A stretch of DNA of 64,000 nucleotides. Source: Pseudobdellovibrionaceae bacterium (GTDB lineage: Bacteria; Bdellovibrionota; Bdellovibrionia; Bdellovibrionales; Bdellovibrionaceae). Below, in pieces: positions 42,255 through 51,225 of the stretch. Made by a program: the position numbers and the translations under genes. The stretch lies in NCBI GenBank assembly GCA_016785955.1, contig JAEUWH010000032.1, positions 24,281-88,280 on the forward strand, written 5' to 3'. Below the pieces are notes generated by a model. It saw only the letters and a list, made by a program, of their open reading frames with translations, was not told the origin of the DNA and did no database searches. Position 1 is the stretch's first letter. The number at the start of each line of letters is the position of its first letter.

Positions 42255-42917
42255 ATGAAAACGATATTAATTTTATTTACTCTTTTGTTCCTGCGACAAC
42301 CTGCTTTTGCCGGGCACACGGGCTGCGTGACGATTTATGATCGGGCTCTGTGTGAAACCCAAGATCAATACACCTATATGTCCGAGCTGGTTTCTTGGCA
42401 GTTTTCCAAAGATGAATTTCGCGCTAAAATCACGGCCCTGCTGGACCAAGTTTTACCGGATCATTCAGCCCGAGTCGCCTCGTTCTTTTTGTGGGTGAAT
42501 GATTTTAATTCACAGAGTGCCTTGCGTATTCAATTTTGGTCAGCGGACAAAAGTTTTATTTTAGATCTACCGGTGGATTTAAACACGATTCATGTCGAAA
42601 CCGATGTGACGGTTCGTGCGGCAGGGGCGTTGCCTTACCCCATAGAATTTGGTTATACATTGGGAGAGATGCTTATCATGTGTCATGAAGACTGCACCGA
42701 CGAGCACGAGAAATGGATCAGAGCGGCGGGTGTTACAGACATGCAAAAGATTTTGCCTCGATTGTATCTATTGTCCGTACCCAAATTTAACGAAGCTAAA
42801 ATGTTAGAGATAATAAAAACTCAAACAGATTTTGATCGATTATTCACCTCCATTGAGCGGTCGCCAGTGATGGAGGGGAATGGTTTTCGAGAACTTGCGT
42901 TCACCGTGTATCTTTGA
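42255..42917 (+). CDS. Exported protein of unknown function
   Basis: 220 residues from the ATG at 42255, giving a signal peptide (KTILILFTLLFLRQPAFA) before GHTGCVTIYDRALC. Ribosome site weak; an in-frame GTG at 42231 is possible. Four Cys in pairs suggest disulfides. It has a central beta region (SALRIQFWSADKSFILDLPVDLNTIHVETDVTVR) and helices at the end. No family recognised. It is 41 bases before the AbgT gene and could be co-transcribed with it. Confidence 0.6.
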   Translation: MKTILILFTLLFLRQPAFAGHTGCVTIYDRALCETQDQYTYMSELVSWQFSKDEFRAKITALLDQVLPDHSARVASFFLWVNDFNSQSALRIQFWSADKSFILDLPVDLNTIHVETDVTVRAAGALPYPIEFGYTLGEMLIMCHEDCTDEHEKWIRAAGVTDMQKILPRLYLLSVPKFNEAKMLEIIKTQTDFDRLFTSIERSPVMEGNGFRELAFTVYL

Positions 42918-42958
42918 ACGATTGACCTTTTGCGTGGGCTCCTTTATGAGTCAGATCT

Positions 42959-44494
42959 ATGAAAAATTCATCACACAGTTTTTGGTATCGTTTATTGCTT
43001 CGCGTGGAAGCGGTTGGTAATGCTCTACCCCATCCCGCATTGCTTTTTTTCTATTTAACAGTTTTTGTTTTTATTCTTTCCGGAGTGGTTACGTGGATGG
43101 ATATGCATGCCGCTCATCCGGTCAGCAAAGAAGTTTTGACTCCGGTGAATTTGTTTTCCAGTCACGGAGTTCGTTATTTATTAACGGATATGGTGAAAAA
43201 TTTTACATCGTTTGCCCCGCTGGGAACAGTTTTGGTGGCCATGTTGGGATTCAGCTTGGCGGAAAAAAGTGGGTTGTTGTCGGCATTGTTGCGAATTCTG
43301 GTTTTAAAAGCATCGCGCCGAATGCTGGTGCCTATTGTGTTGATGGCCGGTGTGCTTTCACATACGGGCGGCGATATTGGCTATGTGCTTTTGATTCCCT
43401 TGGCCGCGATGACGTTTCATAGTGCAGGACTCAATCCGTTGGCGGGTTTAGCTATTTGTTTTGCGGGTGTGTCGGGTGGGTTTGCCGCGAATTTATTGTT
43501 GAGCACGGCGGATCCCTTGTTGTCTGGAATTTCCCAAGAAGCAGCCCGCATTTTAGATAAAACCTATGTGGCGACGGCGCTGTCGAATTGGTATTTCATG
43601 GCGAGTTCATCATTTTTGATTGTGGCCGTGGGATCGTTCATCGCGTACAAAGTGACGATTCCATTTTTAGGTGAATATCAGGGCCCCGTGGACAAAGAAC
43701 CACTTCAGAAATTATCGACGCTTGAATGGCGCGGTTTAAAGGCCGCTGGGTTGGTGGTTTTGTTGGTCGTCGCGACATTGGTTTGGGGATTGGCTCCAGA
43801 GAATGGTTTTTTGCGTGATCCAAAGACACCGGACTTGTTTCATTCCTCGGCCCTGAAGGGAATTGTGGCGTTGATTTTTATTTTAGGTGCTGGGACCGGG
43901 TTAGCGTTTGGCTTTACCTCGGGGTCATTTAAAAAAGTCGACGATATCGTCAAAGCCATGCAAGAAGCCATGGCGACCATGGCGCCGTATTTGGTTCTTG
44001 TATTTTTTGCGTCCCAGTTTATTTCGTTATTTAATTATTCGAATATTGGAATCATCTTGGCGGTGAAAGGCTCGGAAGTTTTGAAGTCCTGGGAGCTGGG
44101 CATGGTGCCTTTGATGTTAGGATTTATTTTGTTGACGGTGTTGTTGGATTTGGTGATTGGCTCCGCTTCAGCTAAATGGGCGTTGATGGCACCGATATTT
44201 GTGCCCATGTTTATGTTATTGGGAATTTCACCTGAATTGTCTCAAACATCGTACCGTGTGGCTGATTCTGTGGTGAATATTATTTCCCCGCTGATGAGTT
44301 ATTTTCCGATGGTTCTGGCCTTTGCGAATAAGTACGAGCCCAAAGCCAAAGTGGGAACCATTGTGGCGCTGATGTTGCCTTACTCGATGGGTTTTTTAAT
44401 TTTCTGGTCGTTGATGTTATTTGTATGGATCACGTTGGGGTTGCCGGTAGGACCAGGGGCACCGTTGCATTATCATTTGCCCTCAGATCCATAA
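42959..44494 (+). CDS. AbgT-family p-aminobenzoyl-glutamate transporter
   Basis: 511 residues, normal for AbgT, with about 11 hydrophobic segments. Family motifs include GNALPHPALLFFYL, a GGDIGYVLLIPLAAMTFHSAGLNPLAGL segment, GVSGGFAANLLLSTADPLLSGISQEAA and the late LLDLVIGSASAKWALMAPIFVPMFMLLG. AbgT proteins carry p-aminobenzoyl-glutamate, a folate breakdown product, across the inner membrane, by import or export. For a predator this could recycle folate parts from prey; that is inference. No AbgA/AbgB hydrolase genes are next to it. Confidence 0.9.
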   Translation: MKNSSHSFWYRLLLRVEAVGNALPHPALLFFYLTVFVFILSGVVTWMDMHAAHPVSKEVLTPVNLFSSHGVRYLLTDMVKNFTSFAPLGTVLVAMLGFSLAEKSGLLSALLRILVLKASRRMLVPIVLMAGVLSHTGGDIGYVLLIPLAAMTFHSAGLNPLAGLAICFAGVSGGFAANLLLSTADPLLSGISQEAARILDKTYVATALSNWYFMASSSFLIVAVGSFIAYKVTIPFLGEYQGPVDKEPLQKLSTLEWRGLKAAGLVVLLVVATLVWGLAPENGFLRDPKTPDLFHSSALKGIVALIFILGAGTGLAFGFTSGSFKKVDDIVKAMQEAMATMAPYLVLVFFASQFISLFNYSNIGIILAVKGSEVLKSWELGMVPLMLGFILLTVLLDLVIGSASAKWALMAPIFVPMFMLLGISPELSQTSYRVADSVVNIISPLMSYFPMVLAFANKYEPKAKVGTIVALMLPYSMGFLIFWSLMLFVWITLGLPVGPGAPLHYHLPSDP

Positions 44495-44521
44495 AGTGGG
44501 GCACGGTTGAGTGTCCCCACT
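44495..44521. terminator. Hairpin between convergent AbgT and subtilase genes
   Basis: AGTGGGG (44495-44501) pairs with CCCCACT (44515-44521), inner CAC with GTG. Lies right at the AbgT stop; may serve both strands. Confidence 0.6.
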
Positions 44522-44542
44522 GTCATCATTCGATATTCGTTG

Positions 44543-45916
44543 CTAGAATATAATTTGATCCGCTAGCTCACGCATTTCACGAACGTAGGGGCTGGTTTTA
44601 AACAAACGCTTTGGTGTGTGTATTTCTTTTTGATCGGGAATGGAAGTCATCGATCCTTCGATGGCAAGTGCCACCGTCATCACTTTAGATTTTTCAGCCG
44701 CCGCATAGGCTCGTTCGGCATTCACGACACCTCCACTGGCGACTTTTTCTTTGAGCCAGTCTTTTTTATCGACGGTGCCCATTAAGATTTGTCGTAGTTG
44801 TGGGGGAGTCAACTGGGGATTGATGTCTTTCATGTGAGCAGCCACGCCGGTCACGTACGGTGCAGCCATTGAGGTACCCGACATAGGTAAAACCAATTTG
44901 TTGTCCAAGCTAGGCACCGAGCTTTTGATGGCGACACCGGGTGCGGCAACGTCGACGCTGTTAAGGCCATAGTTTGAAAACTTGGCCAAGCTGGAAACAC
45001 CTTGCGAGGCGGCCACGGAAATTCGATTCTCAGCGGCCACGTTGGATGGGAACACGGGGGATTTGTCGTTGTCCGTGCCATCATTGCCGGCCGCGATCAC
45101 AAACAAAGTTTTACTGGCGCTCTTTAACCATTTTTGACCAATCAGTTCGTATTGAGCGAATAAACGTTTTGTCTCCTGCATGATTTGCTCGGGCGTGGGA
45201 TTTTTCACCCCTTTGATTGTCAGCGCCAGGGTGGCCAGCATTTGCAAATTGACTCCGATACTGTAGTTGGCCACATCGATTTGGCGTTCGGCGATGTAGG
45301 CGGCGGCTTGTTCATAGGTACCGTTGGTGAGCATGGCAATTAAGCGATAGGCCCAGTCCGAGATGCCTTTCATGGTCGTCGCTTTGTTTTTATTGTCCAA
45401 AGGATTTACAAAATTAAGTGGTGTATCGGGAAACACGCGATTAGATATCATTCGTGATTCGGGCGATAAGGAAGCAATGATGCCTGACACATGAGTGCTG
45501 TGGGAATATTGTCCATAGTAGTTCAATTCTGCCACGATGGCTTTCTTCTGAGCTTCATTTAAATTCGTAATGTTTTCTTTCCAGAACTGATCATCTTGAG
45601 GGGTTTGGTTACCGCTTTGGATACGTGATAAAATATCCATGATGGTGAATATTTTGGGGTCGATGCTGGCGACATGCTCGCGGAAAAATACTTTGCCATA
45701 GTTATCCGCAAAGTTCCAACCCAGGATGTCGTCGACTTTGCCATTGCGGTCGTCATCCACCCGGTTGCCTGCTATTTCCGCTGTGTTGGTCAGCACACGG
45801 CCAGCCAGCCACTCATGAGAAAAATCGGTGCCAGAATCTGTAACGGCCACGCGGGCCGAAAATGCATTTAAGCCTATGAATACAAGAGTGAGTACGAGTT
45901 TATTTTTTAACGTCAT
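44543..45916 (-). CDS. Exported subtilisin-like serine protease lacking a propeptide
   Basis: 457 residues. Signal peptide 1 to about 20, then at once RVAVTDSGTD: catalytic Asp27, followed by His139 in YSHSTHVSG and Ser near 349 in MSGTSMAAPYV; oxyanion Asn in IAAGNDG near 277. There is no room for an I9 propeptide between signal and Asp27, unlike the subtilase at 11517. A long insertion (residues 75-135) separates Asp and His. It lies 9 bases after a gene for a large exported protein of unknown function, which may act as its chaperone, inhibitor or substrate. Confidence 0.9.
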   Translation of the reverse strand: MTLKNKLVLTLVFIGLNAFSARVAVTDSGTDFSHEWLAGRVLTNTAEIAGNRVDDDRNGKVDDILGWNFADNYGKVFFREHVASIDPKIFTIMDILSRIQSGNQTPQDDQFWKENITNLNEAQKKAIVAELNYYGQYSHSTHVSGIIASLSPESRMISNRVFPDTPLNFVNPLDNKNKATTMKGISDWAYRLIAMLTNGTYEQAAAYIAERQIDVANYSIGVNLQMLATLALTIKGVKNPTPEQIMQETKRLFAQYELIGQKWLKSASKTLFVIAAGNDGTDNDKSPVFPSNVAAENRISVAASQGVSSLAKFSNYGLNSVDVAAPGVAIKSSVPSLDNKLVLPMSGTSMAAPYVTGVAAHMKDINPQLTPPQLRQILMGTVDKKDWLKEKVASGGVVNAERAYAAAEKSKVMTVALAIEGSMTSIPDQKEIHTPKRLFKTSPYVREMRELADQIIF

Positions 45917-45925
45917 GGCGGTCTC

Positions 45926-47656
45926 CTAGTTAATTCCTAAAATTGATTTGTTGGCGGCGATCAGAGCGTTTTCAAACTTCATCGTTTTAGGCATGAAGGG
46001 ATTCAAATTTTGAATGTATAACCAGCTTAGAATATTTTGGGTTTCCATCGAGATTTGACCTGTCAGATGACTTTTATAAAGATCATTTTGCAAATACGCT
46101 TCATCAACGACGCCTGCACGCATGAATTTTTTCAACGAACTGTTCAGCTGCAAGGTCACGCCCCGAGACAGGGGGAGTCCCACGACACGCAGACCGACCG
46201 ACAGCAACCATGTTCCACCCCGGATGGCTGAAACTTCGAATGGTCGTTTGTAACGATGGATCAGCGGCGCGCCCAGGGATTTGAATGCTATGTTTTGCTC
46301 GGAAATTAATGAATAGAGACTGTCTTTCACTCCGTTCTTGTAACAGATGGCAAAGTATTCGTTCACGATTTCGGTTTTACAATTTTTATTCAAAACCAAA
46401 TTCGAGTGGGTCTTGTCCATCAAGATCTGACGTTGTTTTTCAATCGCGTAGCGCGTGCTTTTCCCCTTTTTTTCAAAGGCCTGCCAGTCAAACTCTAAGC
46501 CTTGCACGACCGACATGATGTATGACGACATTAAATCTGCTTTTTGCCCGTAAAGAATGTTCAGTGCCCGATTTTCCAAAGTGGTCATATCAACGGCACT
46601 GACGGAATAGCTGTTGATGTTTTTCAGGGTTTGCTCGAGTCGGTTTGTTTGGTATTCGTACATCACATCGATTTGCTCGAAAATATCTTCGATCGCGACT
46701 TCGACGATAGCGCCAATCGTCCGGTTAGGAATCAGGCGAGGAAGTTGGACCAACACGTTGCTTAAAATTCCACGAAACATTTTTTCCACTAAGCCTTTGT
46801 ACTGAGTTTGAAAGTTAATCAACTCGACGGGGCCCATTAACGGTAGAAAGTCGCCGTCGATGAAAACATCGTAAACTTTGTTCAGATCATTCCAATTAAA
46901 TTTTACCGAGGCTAAAACCGCTTCGGGTTTATTCATCACCGATAAAAAGTACTGACGAATTTGGCTGGATTTTTCTGCGGACAAAGCCGTGTCGGCTTCG
47001 AGGTCATTCAGAATTTCCGCCATTTGTGTCTTGGTTGTCGTGGGCAATTGCAGATTCGTATCAATATCTAAATCGGCCAAGGTGAACGAGACCGGAAGGC
47101 CCACGTCGTTGGCAGAGGATTGAGAACCGCGAACCGCAGGCAGTTTATTTTTAAATTTTAGTGTTGAGATAAAGCTCGTCTTTGCGGCCATTTTTGGGTT
47201 GAAGTGTAGAGTGTAATCCCAGTTACGATTTTGAATGGCATTCCAATCTTCATCCAATGCATTGATGAAATCTTTTGACGTCAAATTACGCACGGGTACT
47301 TTGAAAAATGAAGCCGTTTTCAAAAGGGCTTTCAAATTAGGAAATGATAAATCATAAATTCGGCAGGGCGTGCCTGCGGCATCGTAAGTTAACACGTATT
47401 TATCAGCGAACGGGACTTTTTTGGCATCCACACAGGCCGGTTGTGCGTCTTTGGAGCGCTTCATAAACGCCTGAAGTTGCCCCAATGAAGGCTTTGGCGC
47501 TGTTTGGTTGGTTTGGTTTTGAATTGTGGCCTTTGTGCTGCTCAGAATTCTTTGTTCAAGTTCCAAATCATCGGTTGATAATTGTACCTGTGCTAACGAC
47601 GGACTGGTGCTAATCAGGATGATTAGACCGAGCGAAATCCATTTCGAACGAATCAT
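45926..47656 (-). CDS. Large exported protein, unknown, co-transcribed with subtilase
   Basis: 576 residues from the ATG at 47656 (GGGGGAAG upstream) with a signal peptide (ISLGLIILISTSPSLA). The mature protein is mixed helical and beta, with four Cys, a segment FSLADLDIDTN-like after FTLADLDIDTNLQLP, and repeated amphipathic helices (ALNILYGQKADLMSSYIMSVVQGLEFDW). No family recognised. Followed after 9 bases by the propeptide-less subtilase, implying a functional pair. Confidence 0.65.
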   Translation of the reverse strand: MIRSKWISLGLIILISTSPSLAQVQLSTDDLELEQRILSSTKATIQNQTNQTAPKPSLGQLQAFMKRSKDAQPACVDAKKVPFADKYVLTYDAAGTPCRIYDLSFPNLKALLKTASFFKVPVRNLTSKDFINALDEDWNAIQNRNWDYTLHFNPKMAAKTSFISTLKFKNKLPAVRGSQSSANDVGLPVSFTLADLDIDTNLQLPTTTKTQMAEILNDLEADTALSAEKSSQIRQYFLSVMNKPEAVLASVKFNWNDLNKVYDVFIDGDFLPLMGPVELINFQTQYKGLVEKMFRGILSNVLVQLPRLIPNRTIGAIVEVAIEDIFEQIDVMYEYQTNRLEQTLKNINSYSVSAVDMTTLENRALNILYGQKADLMSSYIMSVVQGLEFDWQAFEKKGKSTRYAIEKQRQILMDKTHSNLVLNKNCKTEIVNEYFAICYKNGVKDSLYSLISEQNIAFKSLGAPLIHRYKRPFEVSAIRGGTWLLSVGLRVVGLPLSRGVTLQLNSSLKKFMRAGVVDEAYLQNDLYKSHLTGQISMETQNILSWLYIQNLNPFMPKTMKFENALIAANKSILGIN

Positions 47657-48033
47657 ACTTCCCCCCTTGGAAGATAAAAATAACTTGAATAAAAGTGTCA
47701 TTCAGAAGGAAAAAAATCCCAAGTGTTTTAATTATTGGCACAAGGTATCGCATTATAAACAGAAGTGATGTTAGACATAAGAGTTTCTGTTTTTTGTGAT
47801 CTTTATTTAGAGCAAAAACCATGGGTAAGGTAATTGTTAAAGATAGGTTGGTAATGACAGTTGGTAATGACACGGTAAAGACAATGAGTAAAGACAGGTC
47901 GCAAGGACATAAGAGCGGTTACTAAGACAGTTGGCAAATCGGTAGGGGCAACGGGCCGTTGATTGGGACATAAATCTTTATGCGCGTGAAAACAGTTTGC
48001 ATTTTTTTGATATATGTAAATAATATGTAAATT
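47657..48033. other. Repeat-rich divergent control region
   Basis: About 377 bases between divergent genes. Most of 47841-47936 is the GGTAATGACA array. The rest is AT-rich with TATATGTAAATAATATG just before the radical SAM start at 48034. No gene is seen. Confidence 0.5.
47841..47936 (+). repeat. GGTTGGTAATGACA tandem array
   Basis: AGATAGGTTGGTAATGACA is followed by GTTGGTAATGACA, CGGTAAAGACA, GAGTAAAGACA and looser units. The first unit is an exact core copy of the dispersed repeat. Located about 100 bases before the start of the radical SAM gene, which contains a further copy. Confidence 0.8.
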
Positions 48034-49206
48034 ATGAAAGAACACAGAAAAGACATTCGAGGGCGTGGTGCCAGCAGTAATAGTGCTAGTCGTTTTTTGT
48101 CTCAGCATTTTGAAGCGACGGTTGAAGACCATGATCATTATGCGGACGACCTAGATAGGTTGGTAATGACAGATGGATTGGTAAGTGCAGATGAATTGGC
48201 GAGGGCTGATGAATTGGTAAAGACAGGGTTGGTACGAACGACAGAAAAATCGATATGGTTAACCGAGTTGATAAAGGATTCGTCACGCACGATCATCACC
48301 TCGAATGACAGTCCCGACGTGGGATTCAATTATTCGATCAATTCCTATCGTGGCTGCGAACATGGGTGTGCGTACTGCTATGCTCGTCCGACACATGAAT
48401 ATTTGGGATACTCTGCGGGATTGGATTTTGAATCCAAGATTCATGTTAAATATGAAGCGCCGTTGTTGTTGCGTCAGGCTTTGATGAAAAAGTCGTGGCA
48501 AGGGCAGACTTTGTTTATGAGTGGGGTGACGGATTGCTATCAGCCGATCGAGCGAAAACTGAAGCTGACGCGTGGATGTTTAGAGGTTCTGCGCGAGTTT
48601 AAGAATCCTATTGGAATCATCACCAAGAATGCTCTTGTCACTCGGGATATTGATATTCTGAAAGACATGGCTCAATGGAATGGGGTGATGGTGTTTTTGT
48701 CGATTACGACACTTGACTCCGAACTGGCCCGCGCACTTGAGCCGCGTACCTCGACGCCGGCTGCGAAACTGGTTGCATTAGAAAAACTGAGTGAGGCGGG
48801 TATAAAGACAGGTGTAAACATAGCGCCTGTGATTCCCGGTCTGACGGATGCCGAGATCCCTGGTATTTTAAAGGCAGCAAAGGGCGTCGGTGCGCATGTG
48901 GCGGGTTATGGATTGCTGCGCTTGCCGGGAGCGGTTCTGCCGATTTTTGAGGAGTGGTTGGAAACGCACCAGCCATTAAAGAAAGACAAGGTTTTGAATT
49001 CTATTCGTGATACTCGTGGTGGCAAGTTGAATGTGGCCAGTTTCGGTGAACGTATGCGAGGAGTCGGTGTGTATGCCGATCAGATCAATCATCTTTTTAA
49101 ACTATGGATACGCAAGCTGGGATTTCAGAAAATGGAAGTGAATCTTAATAGTCAGCACTTCCAGAGACCACCGCAAAAAGGTGATCAACTGGGATTTGAA
49201 TTTTGA
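48034..49206 (+). CDS. PA0069/Rv2578c-family radical SAM protein with repeat-derived insert
   Basis: 390 residues. Radical SAM signature Cys108-x3-Cys112-x2-Cys115 in YRGCEHGCAYCYARPTHEYLG, with SPDVGFNYSINSYRGCEHG before it and LEPRTSTPAAKL and RMRGVGVYADQI later, matching the PA0069 family. It would bind a 4Fe-4S cluster and S-adenosylmethionine; the reaction is unknown. Residues about 39-70 (DLDRLVMTDGLVSADELARADELVKTGL) are coded by the dispersed repeat (48150-48244) and look like an insertion into the weakly conserved N-terminal linker. The frame is preserved throughout. Confidence 0.85.
   Translation: MKEHRKDIRGRGASSNSASRFLSQHFEATVEDHDHYADDLDRLVMTDGLVSADELARADELVKTGLVRTTEKSIWLTELIKDSSRTIITSNDSPDVGFNYSINSYRGCEHGCAYCYARPTHEYLGYSAGLDFESKIHVKYEAPLLLRQALMKKSWQGQTLFMSGVTDCYQPIERKLKLTRGCLEVLREFKNPIGIITKNALVTRDIDILKDMAQWNGVMVFLSITTLDSELARALEPRTSTPAAKLVALEKLSEAGIKTGVNIAPVIPGLTDAEIPGILKAAKGVGAHVAGYGLLRLPGAVLPIFEEWLETHQPLKKDKVLNSIRDTRGGKLNVASFGERMRGVGVYADQINHLFKLWIRKLGFQKMEVNLNSQHFQRPPQKGDQLGFEF
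48150..48244 (+). repeat. Dispersed repeat array inside a coding sequence
   Basis: An exact 22-bp copy at 48150-48171 (CTAGATAGGTTGGTAATGAC core) is followed by ATGGATTGGTAAGTGCA, GATGAATTGGCGAGG, GATGAATTGGTAAAGACAGG and GTTGGTACGAACGACAG. All lie within codons 39-70 of the radical SAM gene. Confidence 0.85.
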
Positions 49207-49249
49207 CAGGTGTTATGTTCTTACCCCTGTTCTTATCTCGCGAGACGAG

Positions 49250-50395
49250 CTATCGTCGAATTGAAATAGGATTAACTCGCCCATTTTTAAGGTTACCCAA
49301 ACTTACTGGTTTAGCTTGAATACGCAGGGTTGCGCCTTCTTTTACCGGCAATTTTAAGTAAGGATCTAAAATAATTTCGTTTGTCTCGGGATCAAATGCG
49401 TAATCACGTGGGCGAAGTAATTCAAATGGTTTAATTTCGTCTTTAGTACCATAAGTAACTTTTAACGTTTTAATGTCCGGCGTAAACTTCAGCGGTTTTT
49501 TTTGTGCGGCTACGCGCTGGGCGAGATGATTCCCAAACGCGGCCAGGTGGAAGCCGAAATTTTCTGAACATAAATCTGCAAAAATACCCCCAGAGACCGA
49601 AAGCAAAGCGGGAAAGGCCTGAATGGGGCCTAGGCCATCCGTTTTACAATCAGAGCCCTTTTTATTTAACCTCGGGTTTTTTAAATCGGGTAGGGCCGCG
49701 GCGATAAGAACTTTCGAGCGATCGCCGCCCTTAAGACCGACCAAGTGTTGATAGAATGATTCGGCGGAAACCCCGGGTGTGACATCATCGGCATCTGTTA
49801 AAAAAATCACCGCGAAATATGCATCCGATTCGTAAAACCCATTGTTTTTTTGGACGTTATGTTCAGGATCTGTAACGGCCAGCACCGGAGAAAATGATTC
49901 CTCGGCCTCTGGTCCCCATTGCACACCAATGGTCACCGTGTTTTTTAAAACAGCTTTGGGCGATGGCGTTGCGCGTGTGATAAAAAGCTCCCCTGGCATG
50001 GTAACGCCCGCAGCGTCTTTCAATGTCACAAGTTCCCCCAGGGGGTTCATTTTTCTGCGTCCATTTTTCGCGTACACTTTTTCGTCGTTTAGATATTTGG
50101 AATCATAAACAGGCACCACCCCAATGCGATAGTCGATACGCGTGTTTTCAAAAAACGCATTGGCAAAGAGTTCGATATTTTCGGCCATTTTGTTTTGGTA
50201 GTCTTTCATCGAACCCGAATTATCTACGACGAATAAAATATTCACCTTTGGATCTGGAAGTGGAGACTCTTCTGAAACCTCATCGGACAAAGACTGAAAT
50301 TTTTCCGGTGGTCCCTGAATCTGCGGTGATTTAACGCCGCATCCGCTCAGGACACCCAGCAACGCAATGAAAACTAAAGATTTTTTTATCATCAT
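49250..50395 (-). CDS. VWA-domain lipoprotein in gliding-type operon
   Basis: 381 residues. Lipobox LSGC at about 16-19. A von Willebrand factor A domain starts near 50 (VNILFVVDNSGSMKDY) with the MIDAS motif Asp58-x-Ser60-x-Ser62, and LTDADD later. Such domains bind metal and protein partners. It is the last gene of the ten-gene TolQ/TolR/TPR/AgmX operon, and its ATG overlaps the TPR gene stop. It probably presents a binding domain in the periplasm or on the cell surface; an adhesion role is inference. Confidence 0.8.
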   Translation of the reverse strand: MMIKKSLVFIALLGVLSGCGVKSPQIQGPPEKFQSLSDEVSEESPLPDPKVNILFVVDNSGSMKDYQNKMAENIELFANAFFENTRIDYRIGVVPVYDSKYLNDEKVYAKNGRRKMNPLGELVTLKDAAGVTMPGELFITRATPSPKAVLKNTVTIGVQWGPEAEESFSPVLAVTDPEHNVQKNNGFYESDAYFAVIFLTDADDVTPGVSAESFYQHLVGLKGGDRSKVLIAAALPDLKNPRLNKKGSDCKTDGLGPIQAFPALLSVSGGIFADLCSENFGFHLAAFGNHLAQRVAAQKKPLKFTPDIKTLKVTYGTKDEIKPFELLRPRDYAFDPETNEIILDPYLKLPVKEGATLRIQAKPVSLGNLKNGRVNPISIRR

Positions 50396-51225
50396 AAAGA
50401 AGCTCCCCGATAAGGACAGTTTTCGGCCTTCACTTGAAAGTGGCCAACTTCATCTACCCACACTTCGTCGTCGTTAACTGGAAACGAAACGTCCTTGTTT
50501 TTATCGATACCAGAGAATTTCAAGTTTGTGGATTTAGACTTTTGGTCTTTATCCATCGTCAAAACATTTTGGATAAGTTCCACATCGATAATTTTCATTT
50601 TCTTCAAATTCGTCTCGATTTCATCAAGATCGTGCCGTGCTAAAACTCGAAGGCGTGCTTGTGTTTTTTCACGATGGCCGTGCTTGACGTGCTTTAACAA
50701 TTGATCATCGCGATAGAAATAGCGAGGGTATTTGTCAGCCTGGGGTCCAAGACCACTCATCGTGAGTTTGGATTTTTTTGTTTTTATTAATATTTGCCAA
50801 ACGTCATCGCTCATCGGTTTGTCGATCATCGATTGCAACGCCTCTATGCGAGGAAGCATACGCTGTTTAAATATGTCGACCTTCTTCAATACATCTTTGT
50901 AGGCGCAAATTTTCAATGAAACAAACGTCGAGAGCATGTACGTTTCGGGTCCCACTTGCGGAGCCCAAACCGGAGACGTGATGGATTGCAGATCCGCCAG
51001 GGCATCTTCAAATTTGCCTTGACGAGTGTGTACCCACGCGCGTTCTTCTAAAGCCTCTAACCAGAAATCTGAACTCGGTTGGATTTTAGAATAAATCGCT
51101 ATGGCTTCTGGAAATTTACCATTTTCATAAAGTACACGTGCTTTATTCATGCGATCTTTGTCATTGGCCGCCAGGGTCAACGAAAAAGAAAACGTTAATA
51201 ATATGCTGCTAATAAGTTTTACCAT
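50392..51225 (-). CDS. Exported TPR protein (GltC/NfsC-like position)
   Basis: 277 residues with a signal peptide (LISSILLTFSFSLTLAA). Residues 25-100 hold TPR-type helices (ARVLYENGKFPEAIAIYSKI, ALEERAWVHTRQGKFEDALADLQSI). The C-terminal half is charged and ends with a Cys-containing FQVKAENCPYRG. In Myxococcus-type gliding loci a periplasmic TPR protein follows the barrel genes, as here. The 7-base overlap with the barrel gene and ATGA overlap with the VWA gene indicate coupled translation. Confidence 0.75.
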   Translation of the reverse strand: MVKLISSILLTFSFSLTLAANDKDRMNKARVLYENGKFPEAIAIYSKIQPSSDFWLEALEERAWVHTRQGKFEDALADLQSITSPVWAPQVGPETYMLSTFVSLKICAYKDVLKKVDIFKQRMLPRIEALQSMIDKPMSDDVWQILIKTKKSKLTMSGLGPQADKYPRYFYRDDQLLKHVKHGHREKTQARLRVLARHDLDEIETNLKKMKIIDVELIQNVLTMDKDQKSKSTNLKFSGIDKNKDVSFPVNDDEVWVDEVGHFQVKAENCPYRGASL

